NCBI RefSeq assembly: GCF_013170825.1 | Contig: NZ_CP033365.1 | Coordinates: 2,678,001 to 2,742,000, forward strand | Origin: Mesorhizobium sp. NZP2298 | GTDB lineage: Bacteria; Pseudomonadota; Alphaproteobacteria; Rhizobiales; Rhizobiaceae | DNA: 64,000 nucleotides | Direction of reading: 5' to 3' | Shown: piece after piece, positions 27,635 through 36,362 of the stretch | Numbering within the stretch: position 1 is the first letter of the stretch | Layout of the letters: every line of letters begins with the position of its first letter | Position numbers and translations under genes: made by a program | Notes under the pieces: model-generated | The model's database searches: none | Seen by the model: the letters and a program-made list of their open reading frames with translations, nothing else | What the model was told of the DNA's origin: nothing

Positions 27635-28388
27635 TGGCGGTTCCCAGATAGGCGAGTTGGACGTCGGTGCTTGCCTGCACCTCGGCGGGCGTGCCCCGGA
27701 AGAGCAGTTTTCCGTGATGCATGACGATGATGCTGTCGCAGAGCGTCATGACGAGATCCATGTCGTGCTCGACGACGATCATGATGCGGTCGGGCGAACG
27801 CAACGCGGTGAGTTTTGCCGTCAGCTCCGCCGTCTCGTGGTGGTTCAATCCGGCGGCGGGCTCGTCGAGCAGCAGGACGCGCGGATTGGCGACCAAGGCG
27901 CGGGCAATTTCCAGCATGCGTTGCCGGCCATAGGGCAGGCCCCCGGCATCGACGTCGGCATAGGCTTGAAGGTCAAAAAACCGCAGGATTTCCATGCATT
28001 TTTCACGCCGGCGCCGGCGCTGGGCGTTGGCATAGGGTGGCCAGATCACTTCCCTCCAGGCGGCCGCAACCTCGGCGGGATAGAAACAGACTTCGAGGTT
28101 TTCGATCGCCGACATCTGGTCGAAGAGCCGGATGTTCTGATAGGTGCGGGCAATTCCCGAATTGGCGATCTGGTATTTCTTGAGCTTGTCGAGACGCTTG
28201 CCGTCGAGCGTGATCGAGCCGGAGGACACCGTGTAGGAACCCGCCGTCATGTTGATCAGCGTCGACTTGCCGGCGCCGTTCGGTCCGATCACGCCGTGGA
28301 TCATGCCGGGGGCGAAGGCGGTCGACACGTCGTCGATGGCGACGACCTCGCCATACACCTTGCGAAGGCTCTGAAAGACCAGCGTCAT
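27558..28388 (-). CDS. Branched-chain amino-acid type ABC transporter ATPase (LivG-like)
   Basis: 276 residues from ATG 28388, which overlaps the livM-type stop by four bases. A very long open frame upstream is antiphase noise. Walker A IGPNGAGKST, signature YGRQRMLEIARALV, Walker B VLLLDEPAAGLN and HHETAEL follow the LivG pattern. The last 25 residues (DDIRAAAQDRRAQLGIRARR) are an extension beyond the usual LivG end, encoded in the overlap with livF. It dimerises with the LivF-like protein on the cytoplasmic face. Confidence 0.9.
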   Translation of the reverse strand: MTLVFQSLRKVYGEVVAIDDVSTAFAPGMIHGVIGPNGAGKSTLINMTAGSYTVSSGSITLDGKRLDKLKKYQIANSGIARTYQNIRLFDQMSAIENLEVCFYPAEVAAAWREVIWPPYANAQRRRRREKCMEILRFFDLQAYADVDAGGLPYGRQRMLEIARALVANPRVLLLDEPAAGLNHHETAELTAKLTALRSPDRIMIVVEHDMDLVMTLCDSIIVMHHGKLLFRGTPAEVQASTDVQLAYLGTANDIDDIRAAAQDRRAQLGIRARRRS

Positions 28389-29380
28389 TTTCCGAAAAGC
28401 CCCCGGATCAGTTTCTCCGGCCCAAAGCTGCGCGGCACGATGCCGGCCGGGCGCGCGATGATCAGCGAGATCATCAAAAGACCGAGGAAGAGGATGCGCC
28501 ATTCGGCGAATTCGCGCAGCAGCTCCGGCAGCAGGATCAGGATTGCCGCGCCGGCGACGATGCCGAAGATGTTGCCGATGCCGCCGACCACGATCATCAG
28601 CACGATCAGCACCGATTCCTGCAGCGTGAAGCTCTCCGGGCTGACGAAACGTTGCGATGCGGCGAAGATCGCGCCGGCTATGGAGCCGATCGTGGCCGAG
28701 GTGGCGAAAGCGGCAAGCTTGGCATTGGTGGTGTTGATGCCGATGCCGCGCGCGGCGTCCTGGTCCTCGCGGATCGCCGCCCACGCCTTGCCGAGGATGG
28801 AACGCTCCAGCCGCCAGACCACGGTGCCGACGATCAGCACGGTGATCAGCAGCAGCCAGAAGAAGTCGATCGGCCGGGCGATCTGGATGCCGAGGATCGA
28901 GGCCTTGTCCAGGCGGGCAATGCCTTGCGGCCCTCCGGTCAGCCAGTCGAGATTGTTGATGATGATGCGGATGATCTCGCCGAAGCCAAGTGTGACGATG
29001 GCCAGATAGTCGCCCCGCAATCGCAACACCGGAATGCCGAGCAATATGCCGGTGAACGCGCCAAGGCAGGCGGCGACGAGCAGGATGAGCAGGAACGGCA
29101 TATGCAGGCCGAGCTGGGGGCTTGCCAGCAGCCCATAGCTGTAGGCGCCGACCGCGTAGAAGGCGACGAAGCCGAGGTCCAGCAGCCCGGTATAGCCGAT
29201 CACGATGTTCAGGCCGATGCCGAGCAGGATGTAGATCAGCAGGCTGTTGAGGACACGGACATGGTAGTTGGGCAGGAAGGGCGTGGCCACGATCAGCGCG
29301 ATCGCGATGGCTAAGACGAGCCATGAGATGGTCCGGTTCGCACGCGGCCGGGCGGTTGCGAGGGTGTCGGCGGCGGCCAT
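28385..29380 (-). CDS. Branched-chain amino-acid type ABC transporter permease (LivM-like)
   Basis: 331 residues from ATG 29380, preceded by GAGGGAATTCTG. The A of this ATG is shared with the TGA of the livH-type gene. About ten membrane helices are evident. GLLDLGFVAFYAVGAYSYG, RLRGDYLAIVTLGFGEI and a late GGIGNIFGIVAGAAILI are LivM hallmarks. It pairs with LivH in the membrane. Confidence 0.92.
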   Translation of the reverse strand: MAAADTLATARPRANRTISWLVLAIAIALIVATPFLPNYHVRVLNSLLIYILLGIGLNIVIGYTGLLDLGFVAFYAVGAYSYGLLASPQLGLHMPFLLILLVAACLGAFTGILLGIPVLRLRGDYLAIVTLGFGEIIRIIINNLDWLTGGPQGIARLDKASILGIQIARPIDFFWLLLITVLIVGTVVWRLERSILGKAWAAIREDQDAARGIGINTTNAKLAAFATSATIGSIAGAIFAASQRFVSPESFTLQESVLIVLMIVVGGIGNIFGIVAGAAILILLPELLREFAEWRILFLGLLMISLIIARPAGIVPRSFGPEKLIRGLFGK

Positions 29381-30330
29381 CAGAATTCCCTCTTGTACAC
29401 GATGCTCTCCTCGGAGACGGCCTCGCCGAGTATGCCGGCGGGACGGACCAGGAGCACGAGTATGAGGATCGCAAAGGCGAGAACGTCGCGATACTCGGTG
29501 CCGAGCACGCCGTTTGTGACGATTGGCAGCAGCGCGGTTCCCCACACTTCGATGAAAGCCAGGATGAAGGCGCCAAGCATGGCGCCAGGGATCGAGCCGA
29601 TGCCGCCGAGGATGGCCGCGGTGAAGGCCTTCAGCCCGATGACGGCGCCCATGCTGGGCGACATGATGCCATAGTAGCTGGAATAGAGGATGCCGCCGGC
29701 AGCACCCAGAAGCGGCCCGACGAAGAACACCATCGAGATGGCGCCGTTGACGTTGATGCCCAGCAACTGCGCGGTCGGGCGGCTTTCCGACACGGCGCGC
29801 ACGATGATGCCGATACGGCTCCGGTTGACCAGGACATGCAGGCCGAACATCAGCACGAAGGCGGCGATCAGGATGCCGATCTGCATCAAGGTGATGGTGC
29901 CGCCCATCACCTGATAGCGGACGACGGGGAAGAAGCTGGGAAAGGCGACCGGCTGTGGGCCAGCCAGGATCTGCACCCCGGTGACGAGCGACAATGAGAC
30001 GCCGAGCGAGGAGAGCATCGGTGCGAGCCGGGTGGAGCTTCTCAGCGGTTTGTAGGCGACCCTTTCGATGCCGACGCCGATGAGGCCGACGAGGAAGATC
30101 GCCACGAGAAAGGCCGCGGTAAGCGCCAGCGCGCCCGACACCCCGACATCGCCGACCAGCAGGCTGAGCGCCAGAAACGCGACATAGGCGCCGAGCATGA
30201 ACATCTCGCCATGGGCGAAGTTGATCATGCGCAACACGCCATAGACCATGGTGTAGCCGAGCGCGATCAGGGCGTAGATCGAGCCGATGGTCAGGGCATT
30301 TACCGTTTGTTGGATAAGGTTTCCCAGCAT
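29380..30330 (-). CDS. Branched-chain amino-acid type ABC transporter permease (LivH-like)
   Basis: 316 residues with eight or so membrane helices. IALGYTMVYGVLRMINFAHGE at the start is the LivH signature (quoted here as two parts: GYTMVYGVL and INFAHGEMFMLGAY). GGIGSIPGAMLGAFIL lies near the end. It starts 150 bases after the receptor gene, across a strong hairpin, which suggests lower expression than the receptor. Confidence 0.92.
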   Translation of the reverse strand: MLGNLIQQTVNALTIGSIYALIALGYTMVYGVLRMINFAHGEMFMLGAYVAFLALSLLVGDVGVSGALALTAAFLVAIFLVGLIGVGIERVAYKPLRSSTRLAPMLSSLGVSLSLVTGVQILAGPQPVAFPSFFPVVRYQVMGGTITLMQIGILIAAFVLMFGLHVLVNRSRIGIIVRAVSESRPTAQLLGINVNGAISMVFFVGPLLGAAGGILYSSYYGIMSPSMGAVIGLKAFTAAILGGIGSIPGAMLGAFILAFIEVWGTALLPIVTNGVLGTEYRDVLAFAILILVLLVRPAGILGEAVSEESIVYKREF

Positions 30331-30436
30331 GGGCCGGCGTCCTGTGCCTGCAACCCCATGGACCGGTCGAACCGGGAAGGGGAATGGTCGACGAGGCCGC
30401 CCGTACTTGCGGCAGGCACGCCCGTCAACAGGTGAA

Positions 30437-30467
30437 GGAGCCGCTTCGCGCGTAGCGATGCGGCTCC
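30437..30467 (-). terminator. Intercistronic hairpin between receptor and permease genes
   Basis: GGAGCCGC (30437-30444) pairs with GCGGCTCC (30460-30467). The stem continues after one T-T mismatch with TCGC/GCGA over a five-base loop, twelve pairs in all. There is no T-run on either side, so it is more likely an mRNA-stabilising or attenuating hairpin after the receptor message than a full terminator. Such hairpins are usual between SBP and permease genes. Confidence 0.55.
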
Positions 30468-30480
30468 GGCGGTCTGGCTG

Positions 30481-31596
30481 CTACTTCGAACCGACGAGCT
30501 GGAAGCCCGTTCCCTCCACCTTGTAGAGGTAGGATGGGGCGACTTTGAGTTCGCCGGTTTCGTCGAATTCCAGCTCGCCGACGACCGTCTTCGCCTTGAC
30601 CGCATGCAATGCCGCGTTGAGGTCCTCACGCGTCAGGCCCTTGGTGGTCTTCAGCACCTGTTCCAGGATCTGGCCCTGCACATAGCCGTAGATGGAATAC
30701 GGGCCGGCTTCCTCGCCATACTTCGCCTTGTAGAGCTTGGCGAAATCGGCGATCTCGGGCGAAGCATCCATCGGCGGCACCTGGATCGCGACAAGCGTGC
30801 CCTGGACATTGGCTTCGCCGGCCTGCTTGATGAGGTCCGGCGTGTAGCCGCCGTCCGGTACCATCAGCGCGGCGGCGATGCCTTGCTCGTGCATCTGCTT
30901 GGCGAACAGCGCAAGCTGCGGCATGACGGCGCCGAGATAGATCGCATCGGGCTTCTTGGACTTGATCTGGGCCAGCACGGCGGTGAAGTCCACGTCGGAC
31001 GGCGCCACGGCAATGGTATCGAGGACCTTGCCGCCGCCGGCTTCGAAGTTCTTGGCGAAGATTTCGGAAATGCCCTGGCCGAAGACCTGCTTGTCGTTGA
31101 CGATCACGGCTGTCTTGGCGCCGAGCTTGCCCAGCGCATATTCGGCCGGCAGCAATGCCCCGGCCAGATCGTTGGCCACCGGGCGCACCATGAACTTGTA
31201 ACCCTGCTTGGTGAGAGACGGGTTGGAGCCGAAGGTCATGGTCGGCAGCGTGCAGTCTTCATAGATCGGCAGCGTCGACTGGGCGACGCCGGAATTGAAG
31301 TTCACTAGGCCAAGCACGACCTTGTCATTGTCGCAGAATTTCTGGGCCACGAGCGTTCCCTCGCGCGGGTCGGCCTTGTCGTCCTGCTGGTCATAGGCAA
31401 TGGTGACGCCATTGACGCCGCCATCGGCGTTCAGCTTGTCGACGTAGAGCTTGAAGCCATTGTGCCAGGTGCTGCCGAAATAGGCCTGCGCGCCCGAGAG
31501 CGGCGCGGACATTCCGACGGTGATCTGCTCGGCCATGGCCGGCGCTGCAAAAAGCGAAGCGCCGAGAAGAAGTGTGGCGATAGATTTTTTCATCAT
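30481..31596 (-). CDS. Branched-chain amino-acid type ABC transporter substrate-binding protein (LivJ/LivK-like)
   Basis: 371 residues from the double ATG at 31596, preceded by AAGGGGAA. A frame extension to 31689 lacks a ribosome site and would overlap the operator. Signal peptide cleavage follows APAMA. The periplasmic-binding type I pattern is clear (ITVGMSAPLSGAQAYFG, GVTIAYDQQDDKADP). It is the receptor of the importer encoded downstream. A GTGTCGACAC operator lies about 97 bases upstream, next to a TTGACG -35-like box at 31684-31689. The ligand is unknown; the HAAT class takes amino acids, amides, urea and aromatic acids. Confidence 0.9.
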   Translation of the reverse strand: MMKKSIATLLLGASLFAAPAMAEQITVGMSAPLSGAQAYFGSTWHNGFKLYVDKLNADGGVNGVTIAYDQQDDKADPREGTLVAQKFCDNDKVVLGLVNFNSGVAQSTLPIYEDCTLPTMTFGSNPSLTKQGYKFMVRPVANDLAGALLPAEYALGKLGAKTAVIVNDKQVFGQGISEIFAKNFEAGGGKVLDTIAVAPSDVDFTAVLAQIKSKKPDAIYLGAVMPQLALFAKQMHEQGIAAALMVPDGGYTPDLIKQAGEANVQGTLVAIQVPPMDASPEIADFAKLYKAKYGEEAGPYSIYGYVQGQILEQVLKTTKGLTREDLNAALHAVKAKTVVGELEFDETGELKVAPSYLYKVEGTGFQLVGSK

Positions 31597-31692
31597 GGTT
31601 CCCCTTAGCTGCTGACTACGACAGGGGAGGCCGTTCCGGTCTTCTTCCCCGTGTAAGCCCATCGAAGCAGACAAAGAGAGCGCCGTCAAGAA

Positions 31693-31704
31693 AGTGTCGA
31701 CACT
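31693..31704. promoter_or_regulatory. Predicted GntR operator 1 (importer promoter)
   Basis: The 12-base perfect palindrome AGTGTCGACACT lies between the GntR gene stop and the importer receptor start. It adjoins a TTGACG box (minus strand, 31684-31689) that could be the -35 of the importer operon. The same core occurs at 32539, 39658 and 44441. Assignment to the GntR protein encoded at 31735-32508 is inference from adjacency and repetition. Confidence 0.7.
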
Positions 31705-31734
31705 ATTGCGTTCAATTTTGTGCTCAGATATCGA

Positions 31735-32508
31735 TTATGCGTCGCGAGCCCTTCGGCGACGCTTCAGCTCGGCGCCGTTGTCGGGCGCGAAAACCTTGAG
31801 CAGGGCGTCCTTGAGCGCTTGCTGCGTGGCGGAGACGGTCATTTCGATATGTTCGCGCAACAATTTCGCGCCGTTCTCGGCGTCGCGCTTGACGGCGGCT
31901 TCGACGATGGCCGAATGGGAGGTGATCTGTGCCTTGTCATGCGAGGGGTGTTCGATCTGGATGCGCCGGATGAAGCGGATGCGGGCATTGATGGAGCTGA
32001 GCTGCCCGACGAGCTCGGGATTTCCGGACAGTTCGGCGATGAGCAGATGAAAGCCTTCGTCCTCGGCCAGGATGATGTCCGGAGGCTGGTTCGGGTAGAC
32101 ATCGACAATCGCTTCCCAATACTGCCGCAAACGATCGATCTCGCTGTCGTCCGCACGCTCGCACATCAGCTTGAAGGCGGCGCATTCGATGATGGAGCGC
32201 AGCTCATAGAGATCGAGCAGGCCCTCGGTGCTGAGGCTCCTGACGAAGAAACCGCGATTGGGTGTGAGCGAAACGAAGCCCTCGGAGGCAAGCCGGTTCA
32301 GCGCCTCGCGGATCGGCGTGCGCGACACGCCGAGGCTGCGCGAAAGCTGGACCTCGTTGATGCGTTCGCCAGGCTTCAGCTTGAACTCGACCAGAAGCTT
32401 GCGGATGGTGAGGTAAGCGCGCTCGCTGCTGTCGGCGGTGCGGCGCGTCTCGGCCTCGTTGGCGAAGGACGGGTCGCTGTCGGCGCCAGTCTCGGCTCGT
32501 TCGGTCAT
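31735..32508 (-). CDS. GntR family regulator, FadR/FCD subfamily
   Basis: 257 residues from ATG 32508, preceded by GGAACC. The winged HTH covers residues about 28-97 (RKLLVEFKLKPGERI, LSRSLGVSRTPIREALNRL, GFVSLTPNRGFFVR). The all-helical FCD effector domain covers about 100-230, with conserved Asp/His positions (LAEDEGFHLLIAELSGN, HSAIVEAAVKRD) of the metal/acid pocket. FCD regulators usually repress catabolic genes and release DNA on binding an organic acid. A GTGTCGACAC palindrome lies upstream of its own start, so autoregulation is likely. It is the only regulator gene within 25.6-46.1 kb. Confidence 0.9.
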   Translation of the reverse strand: MTERAETGADSDPSFANEAETRRTADSSERAYLTIRKLLVEFKLKPGERINEVQLSRSLGVSRTPIREALNRLASEGFVSLTPNRGFFVRSLSTEGLLDLYELRSIIECAAFKLMCERADDSEIDRLRQYWEAIVDVYPNQPPDIILAEDEGFHLLIAELSGNPELVGQLSSINARIRFIRRIQIEHPSHDKAQITSHSAIVEAAVKRDAENGAKLLREHIEMTVSATQQALKDALLKVFAPDNGAELKRRRRARDA

Positions 32509-32538
32509 GAAGGTTCCAATCCGGTTTGTCTGCAGGCT

Positions 32539-32548
32539 GTGTCGACAC
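32539..32548. promoter_or_regulatory. Predicted GntR operator 2 (autoregulatory, divergent)
   Basis: GTGTCGACAC sits in the 110-base gap between the GntR gene (minus strand, ATG 32508) and the ProC-like gene (plus strand, ATG 32619), about 30 bases from the GntR start. One bound dimer could control both directions. A TATGGT box at 32551-32556 may be the plus-strand -10, but its -35 is poor. Confidence 0.68.
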
Positions 32549-32618
32549 TTTATGGTGCATCTTTCTTTCCCAACTTCACAGGAATGGCAAGCCACAGGTT
32601 GCAGCGCGGGAGACAACT

Positions 32619-33371
32619 ATGATGATCGGTGTTCTTGGCGTCGGGCATCTGGCGGCATCCATGCTGGCCGGGTTCCGGCGTTCCGGGCTTGACCCCGCGG
32701 CATTCATCCTGTCGCCGCGCGGCAAGGCTGCCGCGCTGGCCGCCCACCATGGCTTTCAATTGGCGGTGGACAATCGTGATCTCGTCGAACGGTCCGATGT
32801 CGTCATTCTGTCCGTGCGGCCCACCCATGCGCCGGATGCGGTTCAAGGCTTGCCGTGGCGCGAAGGTCAGGTGGTGGTTTCGGTCTGCGCTGGGGTTCTG
32901 CTGTCACGGCTCGATGTCGCGCCCGCGCGCGCTGTGCGCGCCATGCCGTTCACCGCTTCGGAGATTGCCTCCAGTCCGACGGTCTATTTTCCCGATATCG
33001 AGCAGGCGCGGACGGTTCTTGACCGGCTCGGCCCCTCGATCGCTCTTGCCAGCGAAACGGACTTCGAGGTGGCGACAGTCAGCGCCGCCGTGTACGGCTG
33101 GGCGCAGGATCTGATCCGCAACACAGCCGATTGGTCAAGCGCCAGGGGTCTCGACCCGGAAATCGCACGCCGGCTGGCGGCAATGACCTTCGTGGCGGCC
33201 GGACGGCTGATTGCGGAGAAGAGCGAGCCGATGGATCGGATGCTCGAAGAGCTGGTGACACCGGGCGGCATCACCGAGCGGGGGCTGCAGGTTCTTTCGG
33301 CGCGCGGCGTGCCGGCGGCCTGGGAGGAGGCCTGCGCGGCCGTGCTCGACAAATTGACCCGATCTGGCTGA
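32619..33371 (+). CDS. Pyrroline-5-carboxylate reductase-like NAD(P)-binding protein
   Basis: 250 residues from the double ATG at 32619, preceded by GGGAGA. It has a Rossmann site at the N-terminus (IGVLGVGHLAASMLAGF) and the ProC-like sequence VVILSVRPTHAPDAV and VVVSVCAGV. The C-terminal dimer helices end LVTPGGITERGLQVL, the counterpart of the ProC TPGGxT motif. It is slightly shorter than ProC (about 270). It probably reduces or forms a C=N bond in an intermediate of the island's pathway rather than making proline. It is divergent from gntR. Confidence 0.78.
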   Translation: MMIGVLGVGHLAASMLAGFRRSGLDPAAFILSPRGKAAALAAHHGFQLAVDNRDLVERSDVVILSVRPTHAPDAVQGLPWREGQVVVSVCAGVLLSRLDVAPARAVRAMPFTASEIASSPTVYFPDIEQARTVLDRLGPSIALASETDFEVATVSAAVYGWAQDLIRNTADWSSARGLDPEIARRLAAMTFVAAGRLIAEKSEPMDRMLEELVTPGGITERGLQVLSARGVPAAWEEACAAVLDKLTRSG

Positions 33372-33394
33372 TCCGCGGCCTCTTTGAGGCGCGG

Positions 33395-34144
33395 TCACCG
33401 CTGCGGGGCTGGTGGATAGGTGTGGCCGCCGGTGGCTTGTTCGCTGGGCGTGACGGTCAGTTCGGCGATGTCGACATGGTCCGGCATCCGCAGCGCGGCA
33501 ACAAGCACGGCCGCGATATCGGCCGGGCCGAGCGGCCGCTGCTCGCTGTACATGCGCTTGCGCAGGCCCTCGCGGTCGCCGTCGAAGGCCTTCAGGTAGA
33601 AATCCGTTTCCACACGGCCGGGCGCGATCTCGGTCAGCCGCACGCCGGTGCCAGCGAGATCGAAGCGCAGGATGCGGCCGGCCTGGGAGAGGCCGGCCTT
33701 GGCCGCGCCATAGGTCGTCGTGCCTGGAAACACCGCGCCGGCCGCCGTGCTGGTCAGGTTGAAGATGTGGCCACGCTTGCGCGCGATCATGCCAGGCAGC
33801 AACAGGCGGATGAGCTGCAACGGCGCGGTGAGGTTCAGGGCCACCACCTCGGCTGTTTCCTCGGCATCCTGCTCTTGAAGGGGACGCACCGTGGCCAGAC
33901 CGCCGGCATTGTTCACCAGCACATCGATTTCCGTCGAACCGAGCGCCGAGGCGATCGCCTGATGGTCGCGCACATCGGCGACAAGCGGCTTGACGCGGGG
34001 TCCGAGCCGTTGCTGCAAGACCTGCAGCGCGTCATCGCCGCGCGCCAGCGCATGGACGGTCAATCCTTCCGCCACCAGGCTCTCGACGATCGCCGCGCCG
34101 ATGCCTTTCGAGGCGCCGGTGACAAGGGCAGTACGGTAATCCAT
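33395..34144 (-). CDS. Short-chain dehydrogenase/reductase
   Basis: 249 residues with the classical SDR set: TGASKGIG (about residues 9-16), NNAGG near residue 80, catalytic Ser region NLTSTAAG, and the Tyr-x3-Lys pair in TYGAAKAGL. It would oxidise a hydroxyl or reduce a ketone with NAD(P). It is the last gene of the seven-gene operon that starts with the E1alpha subunit at 39620, and converges with the ProC-like gene (23 bases apart). Confidence 0.87.
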   Translation of the reverse strand: MDYRTALVTGASKGIGAAIVESLVAEGLTVHALARGDDALQVLQQRLGPRVKPLVADVRDHQAIASALGSTEIDVLVNNAGGLATVRPLQEQDAEETAEVVALNLTAPLQLIRLLLPGMIARKRGHIFNLTSTAAGAVFPGTTTYGAAKAGLSQAGRILRFDLAGTGVRLTEIAPGRVETDFYLKAFDGDREGLRKRMYSEQRPLGPADIAAVLVAALRMPDHVDIAELTVTPSEQATGGHTYPPAPQR

Positions 34145-34168
34145 GGTTGCTCTCCAAAGCCGCTATGA

Positions 34169-35092
34169 TCAAAGCGCGCCGCGTTCGGCCACCGTCTTCA
34201 GAATGTCGACGAGGCCGGCCTCGCGTGCCGCCTTCAGTTCGCGCTGGCTGCGCTCTCCCACGGCTGCATCCGTCGAAGCCGTGATCGCGCGGATCGTCTC
34301 GCCGTCGAGCTTGGCATCGAGCAGCGTGTCCCAGATCGCCTGATAGGTCGGGCCATACTTGTGCAGGAAATCCTCGATGCCATCGGCGTTGAGGCTGTTG
34401 GAAATGAACGAGCCCTGCAGCGTCCATTTCGGCCCCGGCCCGTACATGAAGGCTCGATCCACGTCCTCGACGGAGGCGACGCCATCGCGCACCAGCGCGA
34501 TCGCCTCGCGCCACATGGCGCCCATCAGGCGCAGGGCGATATGACCGGTCACTTCCCGGTTGAGCGTCACCGGCTTCTTGCCGATCGCCTCATAGAGGGC
34601 GCGTGCCCGGGCGATCGCCTGTGGATCGGTCGCCTTGCCGCCGACGATCTCGATCAGCGGCATCAGATGCGCCGGGTTGAAGGGATGACCGAGCACGATG
34701 CGGCCGGGCAGGCGGCATTCGGCCTGCATGTCGGACACCAGCAGCGCCGAGGAGGAGGACGCGATGATGACCTCGTCACCGACATGGTCTTCGATTTCGG
34801 CGAGCAGCCGGCGCTTGAGGGCCAGGTTTTCCGGGCCGTTCTCCTGCACGAAGCCGACGCCTTCGAGCGTCTCGGCGAGCGTCGGGAAAAGACGGAGCGC
34901 ACCGGGCGCCGGCGAGGGGCCCTTCAGCGCGTCGAGGTCGGCCATGAGGGCGGGCAACACCTCGCTGAATGCCGTCTCGCGCCGATCCGTGGGATCGAAC
35001 ACGCGAACCGCATGGCCGGCATGGGCAAAGCATGCCGCCCAGCGCTGACCGATCACGCCGAAGCCGACAATGCCGATAGTCGGCCTTTCCAT
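34169..35092 (-). CDS. 3-hydroxyacyl-CoA dehydrogenase-family NAD enzyme (carnitine dehydrogenase-like)
   Basis: 307 residues. An N-terminal NAD fold (IGIVGFGVIGQRWAACFAHAGH), the catalytic-site phrase SSSSALLVSDM and VLGHPFNPAHLMPLIEIV place it in the 3-hydroxyacyl-CoA dehydrogenase superfamily. The size and GHPFNP box fit the branch that oxidises non-CoA hydroxy acids such as L-carnitine or L-gulonate. The substrate is not decided. Its ATG shares one base with the stop of the preceding cyclophilin-like gene. Confidence 0.8.
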   Translation of the reverse strand: MERPTIGIVGFGVIGQRWAACFAHAGHAVRVFDPTDRRETAFSEVLPALMADLDALKGPSPAPGALRLFPTLAETLEGVGFVQENGPENLALKRRLLAEIEDHVGDEVIIASSSSALLVSDMQAECRLPGRIVLGHPFNPAHLMPLIEIVGGKATDPQAIARARALYEAIGKKPVTLNREVTGHIALRLMGAMWREAIALVRDGVASVEDVDRAFMYGPGPKWTLQGSFISNSLNADGIEDFLHKYGPTYQAIWDTLLDAKLDGETIRAITASTDAAVGERSQRELKAAREAGLVDILKTVAERGAL

Positions 35093-35958
35093 CAGCTGGC
35101 CTTCCTGCCATCAAGCGCGACGCGAAAAGCCTCGTTGAGGTCGTTCCATGGGATCAGGAGATCGAGCCAGGCGCCGATCCGGCCAGCGACCAGGATTGCC
35201 TCGTCGATCAGGGCATCGAAGGGATGGCCGTCGCCCATCGCCGCCTCGAGCCGGAAAAGCAGAGCCGGCGTTTCTTCCATGTGGCAGAAGTCGCGCAGGC
35301 GGGTGCCGGTCTTGTTGAGCACGAGCGCCGCCGTCTGCCGCCGCACGGCCTCCTCCCTGCCGCGCGCCGCGCGGATCCACCATAGCAGCTCGTGCAGCAC
35401 GCGCGCTTCCGACTCCGCCGTGAAGACGGGACCGGCCGGGTGCATGATCGCGCGGGACGCGGTGACATTGCCGATATCGGCGGGACAAGCCGCCCACAAC
35501 GCCTTGCGCGCGGCGATGATATCCTGCGGGAGCGGCGACGGCGCCGGCGGCTCGGATGCGCCGCCATCCGATCGGACCAGCGTGCCTTCCAGAATGCGTC
35601 GGCCCTGGTCCCGCTTCAGTGTCGCGGCGAGCTCGGCAATGCCTTCCACCGGCGCGTCAAGATGGCCGAGAACGGTGATCTCGGCATTCTCCGCCTGAAG
35701 CGGCGCGAAGGTGATTTCGAGGAACTGCCGCACCGGCCAGTAGATGAAGGCGCCGGCAGTCGCGGCAAGCACATGCGTCGCGCCCTCGACATCCTCCACG
35801 AAGGGCGCATGCCAGTAGATATGGCTGCCGGCGATCTTGGGCGTATGGAGTTGCAGGCGCATCGGCAGGGCCGAAAGCAAGGCACGGCGGGTGCGGTCGG
35901 CATTGCCGCTGAGCCGCAGCGGCCAGCTTTGCCCCTCGGCCGAGAAAATCAGGTCCAT
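35092..35958 (-). CDS. Unknown-function protein with DUF3830/cyclophilin-like N-terminal domain
   Basis: 288 residues. Residues about 1-120 follow the small beta-barrel pattern of DUF3830-type cyclophilin-like proteins: an ALLSALPMRLQ opening, HIYWHAPFVED, then TAGAFIYWPVRQFLEITFAP and an ENAEITVLGHL close. Residues about 125-288 look helical (AARKALWAACPADIG, ARVLHELLWWIRAARG) and match no family I recognise. It has no signal peptide. It is coupled on both sides, one base from the NIPSNAP start and sharing a base with the dehydrogenase start, so it is a pathway protein, perhaps an isomerase or ligand-binding subunit. That role is speculative. Confidence 0.6.
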   Translation of the reverse strand: MDLIFSAEGQSWPLRLSGNADRTRRALLSALPMRLQLHTPKIAGSHIYWHAPFVEDVEGATHVLAATAGAFIYWPVRQFLEITFAPLQAENAEITVLGHLDAPVEGIAELAATLKRDQGRRILEGTLVRSDGGASEPPAPSPLPQDIIAARKALWAACPADIGNVTASRAIMHPAGPVFTAESEARVLHELLWWIRAARGREEAVRRQTAALVLNKTGTRLRDFCHMEETPALLFRLEAAMGDGHPFDALIDEAILVAGRIGAWLDLLIPWNDLNEAFRVALDGRKAS

Positions 35959-35959
35959 C

Positions 35960-36283
35960 TTATTTTCCCGGATTGAAGAACGAAACTGGCTTGAGGATCT
36001 GGTTGCGCATGTCGAGCAGATAGTCGGTCTCGATCACCTTGCGCCGGTAGGCCTGCCATTCCGGGTCGGCCTCCATGCGGTCGCGCCGCTCTTCCCGGTC
36101 GGCAAGGCTGTCATATTTCCACAGATGCACGGTGCGCGAGAGGTCGCCGATATGCGTCTGGAAGAAGCCGAAGGGCTCGCCCAGATAATGCCGCTGCATC
36201 GGCAGGCCGACCTCCTCGTAGAGAGTGAGGAAATGCGACAGCTTGTTCGGGCGAGCGGTATAAATGCGATGGTCGAAGATCAT
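35960..36283 (-). CDS. NIPSNAP family protein
   Basis: 107 residues from ATG 36283, which has a strong ribosome site (AAGGAG ten bases upstream). The frame extends to 36331 without one. It opens MIFDHRIYTARPNKL and continues with LPMQRHYLG, GFFQTHIGDL and VHLWKYDSLADREERR, the dimeric ferredoxin-like barrel of NIPSNAP proteins. Bacterial NIPSNAP genes often accompany catabolic enzymes, but their chemistry is poorly known. It is the fourth gene of the 39620-33395 operon. Confidence 0.8.
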   Translation of the reverse strand: MIFDHRIYTARPNKLSHFLTLYEEVGLPMQRHYLGEPFGFFQTHIGDLSRTVHLWKYDSLADREERRDRMEADPEWQAYRRKVIETDYLLDMRNQILKPVSFFNPGK

Positions 36284-36362
36284 CTTTGGCACTCCTTCTG
36301 GCATCTGCTCCGGCGCCCCAGCGCCGGTCAACGTGATCTGTCTGCCTCTCGCGGTCGCCGGC

